From Amycolatopsis anabasis (GTDB lineage Bacteria; Actinomycetota; Actinomycetes; Mycobacteriales; Pseudonocardiaceae), in the NCBI RefSeq assembly GCF_009765355.1, contig NZ_VTHK01000044.1, positions 1 through 64,000 on the forward strand: 64,000 bases of DNA. The letters are read 5' to 3'. Both the position numbers and the translations under genes were made by a program. Below the pieces are notes generated by a model. It searched no databases. It saw nothing but the letters and a program-made list of their open reading frames with translations, and was not told the DNA's origin. This document shows positions 35,357 to 45,500 of the stretch, piece by piece. Within the stretch, counting starts at the first letter, position 1. Each line of letters starts with the position of its first letter.

Positions 35357-38300
35357 GCGATCTCCACTCCTCGGTCGAACCCGTCGTCCACCAGCGCGAA
35401 CAGCTCTTCGTCGGTCGCCGAGGCCAGATCGTCCGCTGGTTTGCCGCGCTCATCGCAGATCGCCAGCAGCTGCCGCAGCATCCCGGCGACGCGGTCCTGT
35501 GCGTCCACATCGGACACGATTTCCGGCAACTTGGCCCGGATCCGGTCCAGCTCCGCGAGCACCGGTTCCGCGGCGGACACCTCGTCCAGCTCGAGTTGCT
35601 CGCGCAGATGCCGGGCGAGTTGCTCGGGCGTCGGATAGTCGAAGACCAAGGTGGCGCGCAGCCGCGCACCGGTGACCCGCAACATGCGGTTGCGCAGTTC
35701 GACCGCGGTGAGGGAGTCGAAACCCAACTCGAGGAACGGCCGGTGCGGCGCGATCGCGGCGCCGGACTCGTGCCCCAGCACCGCGGCGGCATGCGAACGG
35801 ACCAGATCGAGCAGCTCGCGGTTCCGGTCCGCTTCGGACAGCCCGGCCAGCTTGCGCACCAGTGATGCGCCATCCGATTCTGTGTCCCTTGTGGACGGTG
35901 CGGGAACCAGTTCGCGGAACAGCGGCGGCAGGGAATCCGCCTGAGCACGCATGGCCGCCAGGTCCAGCCGGACCGGCACCAGGTTCGCGTCGTCCAGGCC
36001 GTGGCTGGCGTCGAGCAGGGCCAGGCCCTCGTCGACGGAAATCGGCAACGCGCCGTTGCGGGCCATCCGCGCGAGCGTGGTCTCGTCCAGGCGGCTCCCC
36101 ATTCCGTTGGCCTCGTCCCACATGCCCCAGGCCAGCGACACACCGGGGAGTCCCCGCGCGCGCCGGGATCCGGCGAGGGCGTCGAGGAACGCGTTCGCGG
36201 CCGCGTACCCACCCTGACCGGGCCCGCCGAACGTGGTCGCACCCGAGGAGAAGACGATGAACGCGGCGAGGTCCAGCCCCGCGGTCAGCTCGTGCAGGTG
36301 CCACGCGCCATGCAGTTTGGGCCGCAGCACCCGTTCGATCTGGTCGAGGGTCAACGATTCGACCACACCGTCGTCCACGATTCCGGCGGTGTGCACCACA
36401 CCGGTCAGCGGATGGTCCGCGGGGATCGTGTCCAGGGTCCGGGAAAGCTGGTCCCGGTCGGCCACATCGCAGGCGGCGAAGGTGACGTGCGCGCCCAGCT
36501 CGCCGAGTTCGGCCGCCAACTCCGGGGCGCCTTCGGCTGCCAGTCCACGCCGGGACAGCAGCATCAGGCGCCGTACCCCGTGCGCCGCGACCAGGTGCCG
36601 GGCCACCAGGCGCCCGAGCCCGCCCGAGGCGCCGGTGATCAGGACCGTGCCTCCCTCGGCGAACCCGAAACCGGCCGGTTCGGGCGGGGTGACCCGGGCC
36701 AGCCTGGGCACCCACAGGCGACCCGCCCGCACGGCGATCTGGGGTTCCCCGGTCGCCACGGCCGCGGGCAACTGCCCGGCGGCGGCTTCCGGATCGTCGA
36801 CGTCGACCAGGGTGAACCGGTCCGGGTGTTCCGATTGCGCGCTGCGCACCAGTCCCCAGATCGGCGCACCCGCCAGGTCCGGTTCCGCCGCGGCGTCCAC
36901 CGACACGGCACCGCGGGTCACCAAAACCAGACGTGAGTCGGCGAACCGATCGGCGGCCACCCAGGACCGCAACGCGTTCAATGCTTCCGCGAGCGCGTCC
37001 CGTGCGGCGGCGGGGACGTCTCCGACCTCGGCTGTGGGTACGGGCACCACCACGAAGTCGGGTGCCGGGGCGCCCGCCTCGACGGCCTCGGTCAAGGCTG
37101 CCAGCGAACCGAACGCCCCGGTGTGGTCGCCGGTCTCCAGCCAGCCACCCCAGCCCCAGTCATCGGAGCCCACCAGCGCCACCCGCGACTGCTCGGCCGG
37201 TACCAGCGGAATCTCCGTCCAGCCCACCCGGAACAGCGAGTTGCGGCGCACGCGCCCGCTGTCGTTCAGCTGCGCCGCCGACACCGGCCGCATCACCAGC
37301 GATTCCACCGACGCGACCGGCGCACCGGACTCGTCGGTCACCTCGACCGAGACGGTGCCGGTCCCCACCGGGGTCAGGCGTACCCGGATCGCGGCCGCTC
37401 CCGGCGTGTGCAGGGTGACGCCGGTCCAGCTGAACGCGATGCTGCCCGCGGAGTCGTCCGATTTGGCGAACGCGGAACCCAGCCCCATCCCGTGCAGCGC
37501 GGCGTCCAGCAACGCGGGATGGATGCCGAACCGGGCGGCGTCGCCGCGCGCGTCCTCGGGCAGGCGGATCTCGGCAAGAATATCGTCCCCCTGCTGCCAG
37601 GCGGCTTGGAGCCCCTGGAACGCCGGGCCGTAGTCGATGCCGGACTCGGCGAGGTTCGGGTAGAGCTCGGCGACCGGTAGCGGGGTCGCCCCGGCGGGAG
37701 GCCATTCCCCGCTCCCGGCCGGCTCCGGGGTCTCGCCGTCGGCGAAGGTCCCACTCGCGTGCCGGGTCCACGGTTCGTCGTCCGCGGCGTCGGCCGGGCG
37801 TGAATGAATGCTTACGATTTCCTCCGAAACCTGCACCTGGACGTGGAACTCGGCATCCTCGGCCAGCACCAGCGGGGCTTCCAAGGTCAGTTCCGCCAGT
37901 GCGCGGCGGCCCAGTTCCGCCCCGGCGCGCAGGGCCAGTTCGACGAACGCCGAGCCCGGAGCGATCACCGTGTCCAGGACGGAGTGCTCGGCGAGCCACG
38001 GCTGGGTGCGAGTCGACAGGAGACCGGTGAGCACGGTTCCTTCGCCGTCGGCGAACCGGACGGCGGCCCCGAGCATCGGGTGGTCCGCCGCGCTCAGCCC
38101 CAGCGCGGTGACGTCGGCGGGGTGCCCGGCACCCGGCGGTGGCCAGAACCGCGCGTGCTGGAAGGGATAGGTGGGCAGTTCCACGGTCCGCGGGCCGGAG
38201 TCGGCGAACGCGGCCGTCCAGTCCACCGCCACGCCGTGGACATGGGCTTCCGCCAGGGACAGCAGGAATCGGTCCAGCCCGCCTTCGTCGCGGCGCAGCG

Positions 38301-40854
38301 TGCCCAGCGCGGCGCCATCGTCGTCCAGGGTTTCCTTGACGGCCATGGTGAGCACGGGGTGCGGGCTCACCTCGAGGAACGTCCGGTAGCCCTGGTCTGC
38401 CAGGCTCCGCACCGCGTCGGCGAACCGCACGGGCTCGCGCAGGTTCCGGTACCAGTACTCCCCGTCCATCCCGGCCGTGTCGAGCCAGTCGCCGGTGCGG
38501 GTGGAGAAGAACGGAACCGCCGCCTTGACCGGGACGAGCGCGGCGAGCGCCTCGATGAGCTGCTCGTGAATGTCCTCCACCTGCGCCGAATGCGAGGCGT
38601 AGTCCACCGGGATCGTCTTCGCGCGGATACCGCCGGCCGTGCACTCCGCGACCAGTTCGGCCAATGCCTCCGGCTCGCCGGAGACGACTGTCGACAGTGG
38701 ACCATTCACCGCCGCGACCGAGATCCGGCCGTCCCAGCGCGTGATCCGCCCGCGGACGTCCTCGACCGGCGCCGCGACCGAGACCATTCCGCCGCGGCCG
38801 GACAGTTCGGCGGCGATCAACCGGGACCGCAGGACCACCACTCGCGCGGCGTCCTCGAGCGACAGCGCGCCCGCGACACAGGCCGCCGCGATCTCCCCCT
38901 GCGAATGCCCTGCCACCGCCGCGGGCTCCACCCCGTAAGAACGCCACAACTCCGCCAGCGACACCGCGACCGCGAACAGGAGTGGCTGCACCACGTCCAC
39001 GCGGTCGAAGGAACCGTCCCGCAACGCGTCGGCGACGGACCAGTCCACCAAGGATTCGATCGCCTTGGCGCAGTCCGCGAACGCCCGCGCGAAGGCCGGG
39101 GCGGAATCCAGCAATGCCCGGGCCATTCCGGCCCACTGGGCCCCTTGACCGGGGAACACGAACACCGTCCGGCGTACGCCCGGAGGCACGGCGCCCGCAA
39201 CCACGTTCGGCGCCGGTTCACCGCGAGTGAACGTGAGGAGGGCGGCACGGAGATCGTCTCGATGGTGCCCGACGATCACCGCTCGCTGTTCGAACGCGGA
39301 GCGGGTCGTGCTGAGCGAATGCCCCACGTCGACCGGATGCAGCTCCGGCCGTTCGTCTACAAAGGACAATAGACGCCGGGCCTGCGCCCGGAGGGCTTCC
39401 CCGGTCTTTCCCGCGAGCACCCACGGCACCGGGCCATGCGCGCCGGCCGCACTCGGCGGTTCCTCGGTCGGCGGCGCCTGTTCGAGGATCACGTGCGCGT
39501 TGGTGCCACTCACCCCGAAGGACGAAACCCCGGCTCGGCGCGGGCGATCGAGGTCCGGCCAGGGGGTCGCCTCGGTCAGCAGTTCGACGGACCCCGAGGA
39601 CCAGTCCACCTGAGCGGACGGCTCGTCGATGTGCAGGCTCGGCGGCAGGACACCGTGCCGCATGGCCTCGACCATCTTGATCACCCCGGCCACGCCCGCC
39701 GCGGCCTGGGTGTGGCCGAGGTTCGACTTCACCGAACCCAGCCGGACCGGCACGTCCCGATCCTGTCCGTAGGTGGCGAGCAGGGCCTGCGCCTCGATGG
39801 GGTCACCGAGCCGGGTGCCGGTGCCGTGCGCCTCCACAGCGTCCACATCGGACGGTTCGAGCCGGGCGTTCGCCAGCGCCTGCCGGATCACCCGCTCCTG
39901 CGAGGGACCGTTCGGCGCGGTCAGCCCGCTGCTGGCGCCGTCCTGGTTCACCGCGGACCCGCGCACCACGGCGAGCACACGATGACCGCCCCGCTCGGCG
40001 TCCGAAAGCCGCTCGAGGGCGAGCATGCCGATGCCCTCACCCCAGCCGGTGCCGTCCGCCGCTTCCGCGAACGCCTTGCACCGGCCGTCGGCCGCCAGAC
40101 CGCGTTGGCGGCTGAACTCGATGAACCCTTCGGGGGTGCACATGAGCGACACACCGCCGGCGATCGCCAGCGAGCATTCGCGCGCCCGCAGGGCCTGGCC
40201 GGCCAGGTGCAGCGCGACCAGGGACGACGAGCACGCCGTGTCCACGGTGACCGCGGGGCCCTCCAGGCCGAAGGTGTAGGAGATGCGGCCCGAGGCCACG
40301 CTCGCCGCGTTCCCGATCCCGATCTGCCCTTCGAGTTCCTCCGGTGGGTTGAGCAGGAGCATGGGATAGTCCCGCCCATTGGTCCCGACGAACACGCCCG
40401 TCCGGCTGCCCCGCAGCGACTCCGGGTCGATGCCCGCGCGCTCGAACGTCTCCCAGGAGACCTCCAGCAACAGGCGGTGCTGCGGATCCATCGCGAGCGC
40501 TTCGCGCGGCGAGATCCCGAAGAACCCCGGGTCGAACTCGCCCGCGTCGTGGAGGAAGCCACCCTCGCGGACATAGGACGTGCCGGGGTGGCCGGGATCG
40601 GGATCGAACAGCGCGGCCAGGTCCCAGCCGCGATCGGCCGGGAACCCGGACAACGCGTCCCGCCCGTCGGCGACCAGCCGCCACAGCTCGTCCGGCGAAC
40701 CGGCCCCGCCGGGGAACCGGCACGCCATCCCGACGATCGCGATCGGCTCCCGGGTCTCGGCGGCCAGCTGCCGGTTCTGCCGCTGGAGGCGTTTGACCTC
40801 CTTGAGCGAGTCCCGCAGCGCTTCGACGATCTCCGTCTGGGGCGTATCCGTCAT
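35353..40854 (-). CDS. Type I PKS, module 4: KS-AT(methylmalonyl)-DH-KR-ACP
   Basis: This 1833-residue synthase has an N-terminal docking coiled coil (EIVEALRDSLKEVKRLQRQN). KS about 37-455 (Cys about 207, KSNLGH), AT about 566-902 with GHSQGE and DYASHS (methylmalonyl). DH from about 925, whose catalytic motif reads HSVLDTVIAP, with Asp replacing the usual Gly. KR from about 1405 (TGASGGLG; VFSSGATTFG, GGYAAANA; IVDDG), ACP about 1714 (GFDSL), then docking helices. The ATG at 40854 is preferred because GGAG stands six bases ahead. An upstream ATG at 40869 overlaps the preceding stop (ATGA) and would add five residues. Whether the DH works decides between an alkene and a hydroxyl. Confidence 0.95.
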   Translation of the reverse strand: MTDTPQTEIVEALRDSLKEVKRLQRQNRQLAAETREPIAIVGMACRFPGGAGSPDELWRLVADGRDALSGFPADRGWDLAALFDPDPGHPGTSYVREGGFLHDAGEFDPGFFGISPREALAMDPQHRLLLEVSWETFERAGIDPESLRGSRTGVFVGTNGRDYPMLLLNPPEELEGQIGIGNAASVASGRISYTFGLEGPAVTVDTACSSSLVALHLAGQALRARECSLAIAGGVSLMCTPEGFIEFSRQRGLAADGRCKAFAEAADGTGWGEGIGMLALERLSDAERGGHRVLAVVRGSAVNQDGASSGLTAPNGPSQERVIRQALANARLEPSDVDAVEAHGTGTRLGDPIEAQALLATYGQDRDVPVRLGSVKSNLGHTQAAAGVAGVIKMVEAMRHGVLPPSLHIDEPSAQVDWSSGSVELLTEATPWPDLDRPRRAGVSSFGVSGTNAHVILEQAPPTEEPPSAAGAHGPVPWVLAGKTGEALRAQARRLLSFVDERPELHPVDVGHSLSTTRSAFEQRAVIVGHHRDDLRAALLTFTRGEPAPNVVAGAVPPGVRRTVFVFPGQGAQWAGMARALLDSAPAFARAFADCAKAIESLVDWSVADALRDGSFDRVDVVQPLLFAVAVSLAELWRSYGVEPAAVAGHSQGEIAAACVAGALSLEDAARVVVLRSRLIAAELSGRGGMVSVAAPVEDVRGRITRWDGRISVAAVNGPLSTVVSGEPEALAELVAECTAGGIRAKTIPVDYASHSAQVEDIHEQLIEALAALVPVKAAVPFFSTRTGDWLDTAGMDGEYWYRNLREPVRFADAVRSLADQGYRTFLEVSPHPVLTMAVKETLDDDGAALGTLRRDEGGLDRFLLSLAEAHVHGVAVDWTAAFADSGPRTVELPTYPFQHARFWPPPGAGHPADVTALGLSAADHPMLGAAVRFADGEGTVLTGLLSTRTQPWLAEHSVLDTVIAPGSAFVELALRAGAELGRRALAELTLEAPLVLAEDAEFHVQVQVSEEIVSIHSRPADAADDEPWTRHASGTFADGETPEPAGSGEWPPAGATPLPVAELYPNLAESGIDYGPAFQGLQAAWQQGDDILAEIRLPEDARGDAARFGIHPALLDAALHGMGLGSAFAKSDDSAGSIAFSWTGVTLHTPGAAAIRVRLTPVGTGTVSVEVTDESGAPVASVESLVMRPVSAAQLNDSGRVRRNSLFRVGWTEIPLVPAEQSRVALVGSDDWGWGGWLETGDHTGAFGSLAALTEAVEAGAPAPDFVVVPVPTAEVGDVPAAARDALAEALNALRSWVAADRFADSRLVLVTRGAVSVDAAAEPDLAGAPIWGLVRSAQSEHPDRFTLVDVDDPEAAAGQLPAAVATGEPQIAVRAGRLWVPRLARVTPPEPAGFGFAEGGTVLITGASGGLGRLVARHLVAAHGVRRLMLLSRRGLAAEGAPELAAELGELGAHVTFAACDVADRDQLSRTLDTIPADHPLTGVVHTAGIVDDGVVESLTLDQIERVLRPKLHGAWHLHELTAGLDLAAFIVFSSGATTFGGPGQGGYAAANAFLDALAGSRRARGLPGVSLAWGMWDEANGMGSRLDETTLARMARNGALPISVDEGLALLDASHGLDDANLVPVRLDLAAMRAQADSLPPLFRELVPAPSTRDTESDGASLVRKLAGLSEADRNRELLDLVRSHAAAVLGHESGAAIAPHRPFLELGFDSLTAVELRNRMLRVTGARLRATLVFDYPTPEQLARHLREQLELDEVSAAEPVLAELDRIRAKLPEIVSDVDAQDRVAGMLRQLLAICDERGKPADDLASATDEELFALVDDGFDRGVEIA
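38858..38960. repeat. AT-domain DNA tract shared with module 5 (copy 2)
   Basis: This is the partner of the tract at 33354-33456. The two lie about 5.5 kb apart in the same orientation inside AT domains of the same predicted specificity. Mismatches cluster in the second half of the tract. Confidence 0.7.
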
Positions 40855-40865
40855 GCTGTTCTCCG

Positions 40866-43800
40866 TCATGAGTCGAGACTTTCCCGAGCCATGCGGACCA
40901 GGCTCGTGACATCCAGGTCGTCGATCAGGTCGGTCTCGCCGTCCACGGCCGCACCGTTCGTGCCGCGCCCGAGTCCCAGCAGTTCATCCAGGAGCCCGGC
41001 CTCTTCCAGCCGTGCGAGCGGGATGGTGGCCAGGAGGGCGCGGATCTCGGTTTCCCGCGGGTCCGCCGCGGTGCCGTCCCCGAGTTCCCGGACGAGTTGC
41101 TCGCGCAGATGCGCGGAAAGCGCGACCGGGGTCGGGTAGTCGAAGATCAACGTCGGTGGGAGCCGGACGCCGAGGCGGGACGCGAGCTGGTTGCGCAGTT
41201 CGACCGCGGTGAGCGAGTCGAAGCCCAGCTCCAGGAATCCTCGCTCCACCTCGACGGTGTCCGAAGGGCCGTAGCCGAGGATCTCGGCGACGTGTGCGCA
41301 GACTGCTTCCAGGACGATCCGCTCCCGCTCCGGGCCACTCGCCCCGGCCAGCCGCGAAACGAGTGCGGAGGCTCCGGAATCGGCTTCGGCCGCCGCGTCG
41401 GCGGCGGCTTCCGCGCGGCCCGCCGGAGCCACTCGCTCCAGCAGCGGGCTGGGCCGGGTCGAGGTGAACGCCGGGACGAAGCCCGCCCAGTCCACATTGG
41501 TCACCAGCAGGGTGGAGTCGCCGTGGTCCAGCGCCCGCCCGAGCGCGGCGACCGCCCGTTCCGGCGCCATCGGGCGCAACCCGTTGCGGCGCAGGCGGGA
41601 CTGGTCGACTCCCTCGAGCCGCGCCATGCCCTCGCCTTCCCACCAGCCCCACGACACCGAGGTGGCCGGGAGTCCCTCGGCCCGGCGCCGCTCGGCCAGC
41701 GCGTCCAGGAAGGCGTTCGCCGCCGCGTAGTTGCCCTGTCCGGGGCTGCCGACCGCACCGGCCATCGCGGAGTAGAGGACGAACGCGAACAGGTCCAGGT
41801 GCCGGGTCAGCTCGTGCAGGTGCAGCGCCGCGTCGACCTTCGGCCGCATCACCTCGGCGATCCGGTCCGGGGTGAGCGATTCGAGAATCCCGTCCGCGAC
41901 CACCCCCGCGGTGTGCACGACCGCGGTGAGCGGGCAGTCGGCGGGCACCGAGTCCAGCAGGGTGGCCACGCTGTCCCGATCGGACATGTCGCACGCCACC
42001 ACGGACACCCGCACGCCGAGCCCGGTGAGTTCGGCCGCCAGTTCGCTCGCACCCGGTGCGTCCGGTCCCCGGCGGCTGGTCAGCAGCAGGTGCTCCGCCC
42101 CGGCGGCGGCCAGCCAGCGGGCGACGTGCCCGCCCAGCGCGCCGGTTCCCCCGGTCACCAGGACCGTGCCGCTCGGTTTCCACTCGCCCGCGGGTCCCGC
42201 GTCGTCGAGCGGCGCGGGCGCCACGCGCCGGGTCAGGATCGCGTGGTCCCGGATGGCGAGCTGGTCCTCGTCCCCGGCTTCGGTCAGCACCCGGACGAGC
42301 TGGGCCTGGTTCCGTTCGGCGGGTGTGTCCGGCAGGTCGACCAGGCCGCCCCAGCGAGTCGGGTACTCCAGGGCCGCGACCCGGCCCAGGCCCCACAGCT
42401 GGGCCTGCCTCAAACCGGTGACGGTCTCGCCGGGGGACACCGACACCGCGCGCCGGGTGGCGCACCACAGGGGTGCCTCCAACCCGGCATCGCCCAGTGC
42501 CTGCACCAGGAGCACGGTCAGCCAGAGGCCGCGCGACGCCGAGGGGTGTTCGGGATGGGCGCGTTCGTCCAAGCCCAGCAAGGAGAACACCCCGGTGACC
42601 GCTTCGTCGCCGACCGCCGCGCGGAGGCGCTCGGCGACCTCGCCCCGGTCACCCGCGACGTCCACCTCGGCGGTGACCACTTCGGCACCGCCCCGCGCCA
42701 GTATTTCGGCCGAACCCGACACCCACTCGTTGTCCACGAGTCCGCTTGGGGTCACCACGAGCCACCGTCCGGACAACGCGGCGGGCGCACCGGCGGCCAG
42801 CGGTTGCCAGATCATCCGATACCGCCACGAGTCCACTCCGGATGGTCCCGTCGACGACCGCGGGGCGTCGAGCCAGTAGCGCCGCCGCTGGAACGCGTAG
42901 GTGGGCAGTTCCACGCGCCGAGCGTCCGCACCGGCGAAGACCGCTGCCCAGTCCGGCGCCACACCCTGGGTGTGCAACCGCGCCACCGCGGCGAACAGCG
43001 AATGCGCCTCCGGCCGTTCCCGGCGGAGCGCCTGGACGGCGACCACGTCGTCGAGGCAGTCGCGGACCATGGCCGTGGACACCCCGTCCGGCCCCAGCTC
43101 CAAGAAAGTGCCGACGCCTTGTGCGGCCAGTTCCCGGACGCCGTCGGCGAACCGGACCGCCCGCCGGACATGACGCACCCAGTACTCGGCGGAAGCGATC
43201 TCGTCGGAGACCACCCGGCCGGTCAGGTTGGACACGATCGGGATCTCGGGCACGTGGTAGCTCAGCTTTTCGGCGACGAGCGCGAACTCGTCGAGCATCG
43301 GGTCCATCCGCGGGGAGTGGAAGGCGTGGCTCACCCGCAACCACCGGGTCTTGAACCCGTCGGCCGCCAGGCGCTCGGCCAGTTCGAGCACGACCTCCTC
43401 GTCGCCGGAGAGCACGGTCGAGGCGGGACCGTTGACGGCGGCGATGCCGACCCGGTCTTCGCGGCCGCGCAGCAGCAGGAGCACGTGTTCTTCGGCTGCC
43501 TGGACCGAGACCATCGCACCGCCGGGCGGCAGCGCCTGCATCAACCGGCCCCGGGCGGCGACCAGCGCCACGGCGTCCTCAAGATCGAGCACCCCCGCCA
43601 CATGCGCCGCGGTCACCTCGCCGATGGAGTGGCCGAGGACGAAGTCCGGCGCCAGGCCCCAGTGCGTGACGAGCCGGAACAAGGCCACCTCGACCGCGAA
43701 CAACCCGGCCTGGGTGTAGACGGTCTGGTCCAGCAACGCGGACTCGTCGTCGGCGAACACCACGTCCCGGATGCTCCGGTCCACAGATCCCGCCAACTGC

Positions 43801-45500
43801 GTGTCCAGCCGGGCGCACACGTGATCGAACGCCTCGGCGAACACCGGATGGGCGCGGTACAGCTCGCGGCCCATGCCCACCCGCTGGGAACCCTGTCCGG
43901 AGAACACGAACGCGGACTTGACGTTCTCCCGCGCCACGCCGCGCATCACGCCCGAAGCGATCCGGTCCTCCGCGATCGCGTCCAGTCCCCGCGACAGCTC
44001 TTCCCGGTCGGCGGCGACGATCACCGCCCGGTGTTCGAGGGCCGAGCGGGTCGTCGCCAGCGAGTAGGCGAGATCGACGAGTTCGGTGTCCGGCCGGGAG
44101 GCCAGGTGTTCGGTCAGCCGCCGCGCCTGGTCGCGCAGGGCGGCGGCACTGCGGCCGGACAGGACCACCGGCCACGGCCCGGGTTCCACGGTCCGCTCGG
44201 CGACACCGTCCGCGCTCGCGGGCGCCTGTTCCAGGATCGCGTGCGCGTTGGTGCCGCTGATCCCGAAGGACGAGATCCCCGCCCGCCGGGGCCGCCCGGT
44301 ATCCGGCCACGGCACCGGTTCGCTCAGCAGCCGGACGTCCCCGGCGGTCCAGTCCACATGCGACGAAGGCTGTTCGACGTGCAGCGTCCGCGGCAGGATT
44401 CCGTGCCGCAACGCGAGCACCATCTTGATCACCCCGGCGACCCCGGCGGCGCCCAGGGTGTGGCCGATGTTCGACTTCACCGAACCCAGCCACAGCGGCC
44501 CGTTCCCGTTCCGTTCCCGGCCGTACGTGGCCAGCAGCGCCTGCGCCTCGATCGGGTCGCCCAGGCTCGTCCCGGTTCCGTGCGCCTCCACCGCATCGAC
44601 GTCCGATGTGGACAGTCCGGCACTGGCCAGCGCCTGCCGGATCGCCCGTTGCTGGGACGGGCCGTTCGGCGCGGTCAAGCCGTTACTGGCGCCGTCCTGG
44701 TTGACCGCGGACCCGCGGAGCACCGCGAGCACCGGGTGACCGTTGCGGCGCGCGTCGGACAGCCGCTCCAGCAAAAGGATTCCGGCGCCCTCGGCCATAC
44801 CGAAACCGTCCGCCCGCTCGGAGAACGCCTTGCAGCGACCGTCGGGGGCCAGGCCCCGCTGCCGGCTGGCGGCGATGAAAGTCTGCGGTGTGGCGAGCAC
44901 GGTGACCCCACCGGCGAGCGCCAGGGAGCATTCCCCCGCACGCAGCGCCTGGGCCGCCAGGTGCAAGGCAACGAGCGACGACGAGCAGGCGGTGTCGACG
45001 GTCATCGCCGGGCCCTCGAGGCCGAGGGTGTAGGAGACCCGGCCGGACAGCACGCTCGCGCCGGTGCTGGTGACCAGGTAGCCCTGGTCCGCCTCGGGCA
45101 CGTTCGCCGCGAGCGCCGCGTAGTCCTGGCCGCTGGTCCCCGCGAATATCCCGGTCCGGCTGCCGCGCAGCGAGGCCGCGTCGATCCCGGCCCGTTCCAG
45201 CACCTCCCAGGAGACCTCGAGCAGCAGCCGCTGTTGCGGATCCATCGCGGCGGCCTCGCGCGGGCTGATCCCGAAGAACCCCGCGTCGAACTCGGCGGCG
45301 TCGTGGAGGAAACCGCCTTCCCGGGTGTAGCTCGTACCGGGCACGTCCGGATCGGGGTCGTACAACGCGTCGAGATCCCAGCCGCGGTCGGTCGGCAGCC
45401 CGGAAATGGCGTCCCGGCCGGAATCCAGCAGCCGCCACAGGTCCTCCGGCGAGCGCACGCCGCCGGGGTAGCGGCAGCTCATGGCGACGATCGCGATCGG
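40866..45500 (-). other. PKS module 3: KS-AT(malonyl)-KR-ACP
   Basis: The AT has GHSIGE and HAFHS, the malonyl pattern. There is no DH; the AT end (RRRYWLDAP) runs straight into the KR structural half. The KR has an intact TGGTGALG and catalytic Tyr (GNYAAANA), but the catalytic Ser is Ala (FVLYSAMAGAVG). It also lacks the LDD motif (GVVADG) and the Trp of A-type KRs. It may be slow or dead, leaving a ketone. The ACP is GFDSL, followed by a docking domain. Confidence 0.8.

Noticed and set aside
33354..38960. Repeated DNA blocks across the PKS genes considered as CRISPR or IS repeats
   Set aside because: They coincide with homologous PKS domains in phase with the modules; no short regularly spaced repeats, terminal inverted repeats or transposase were seen.
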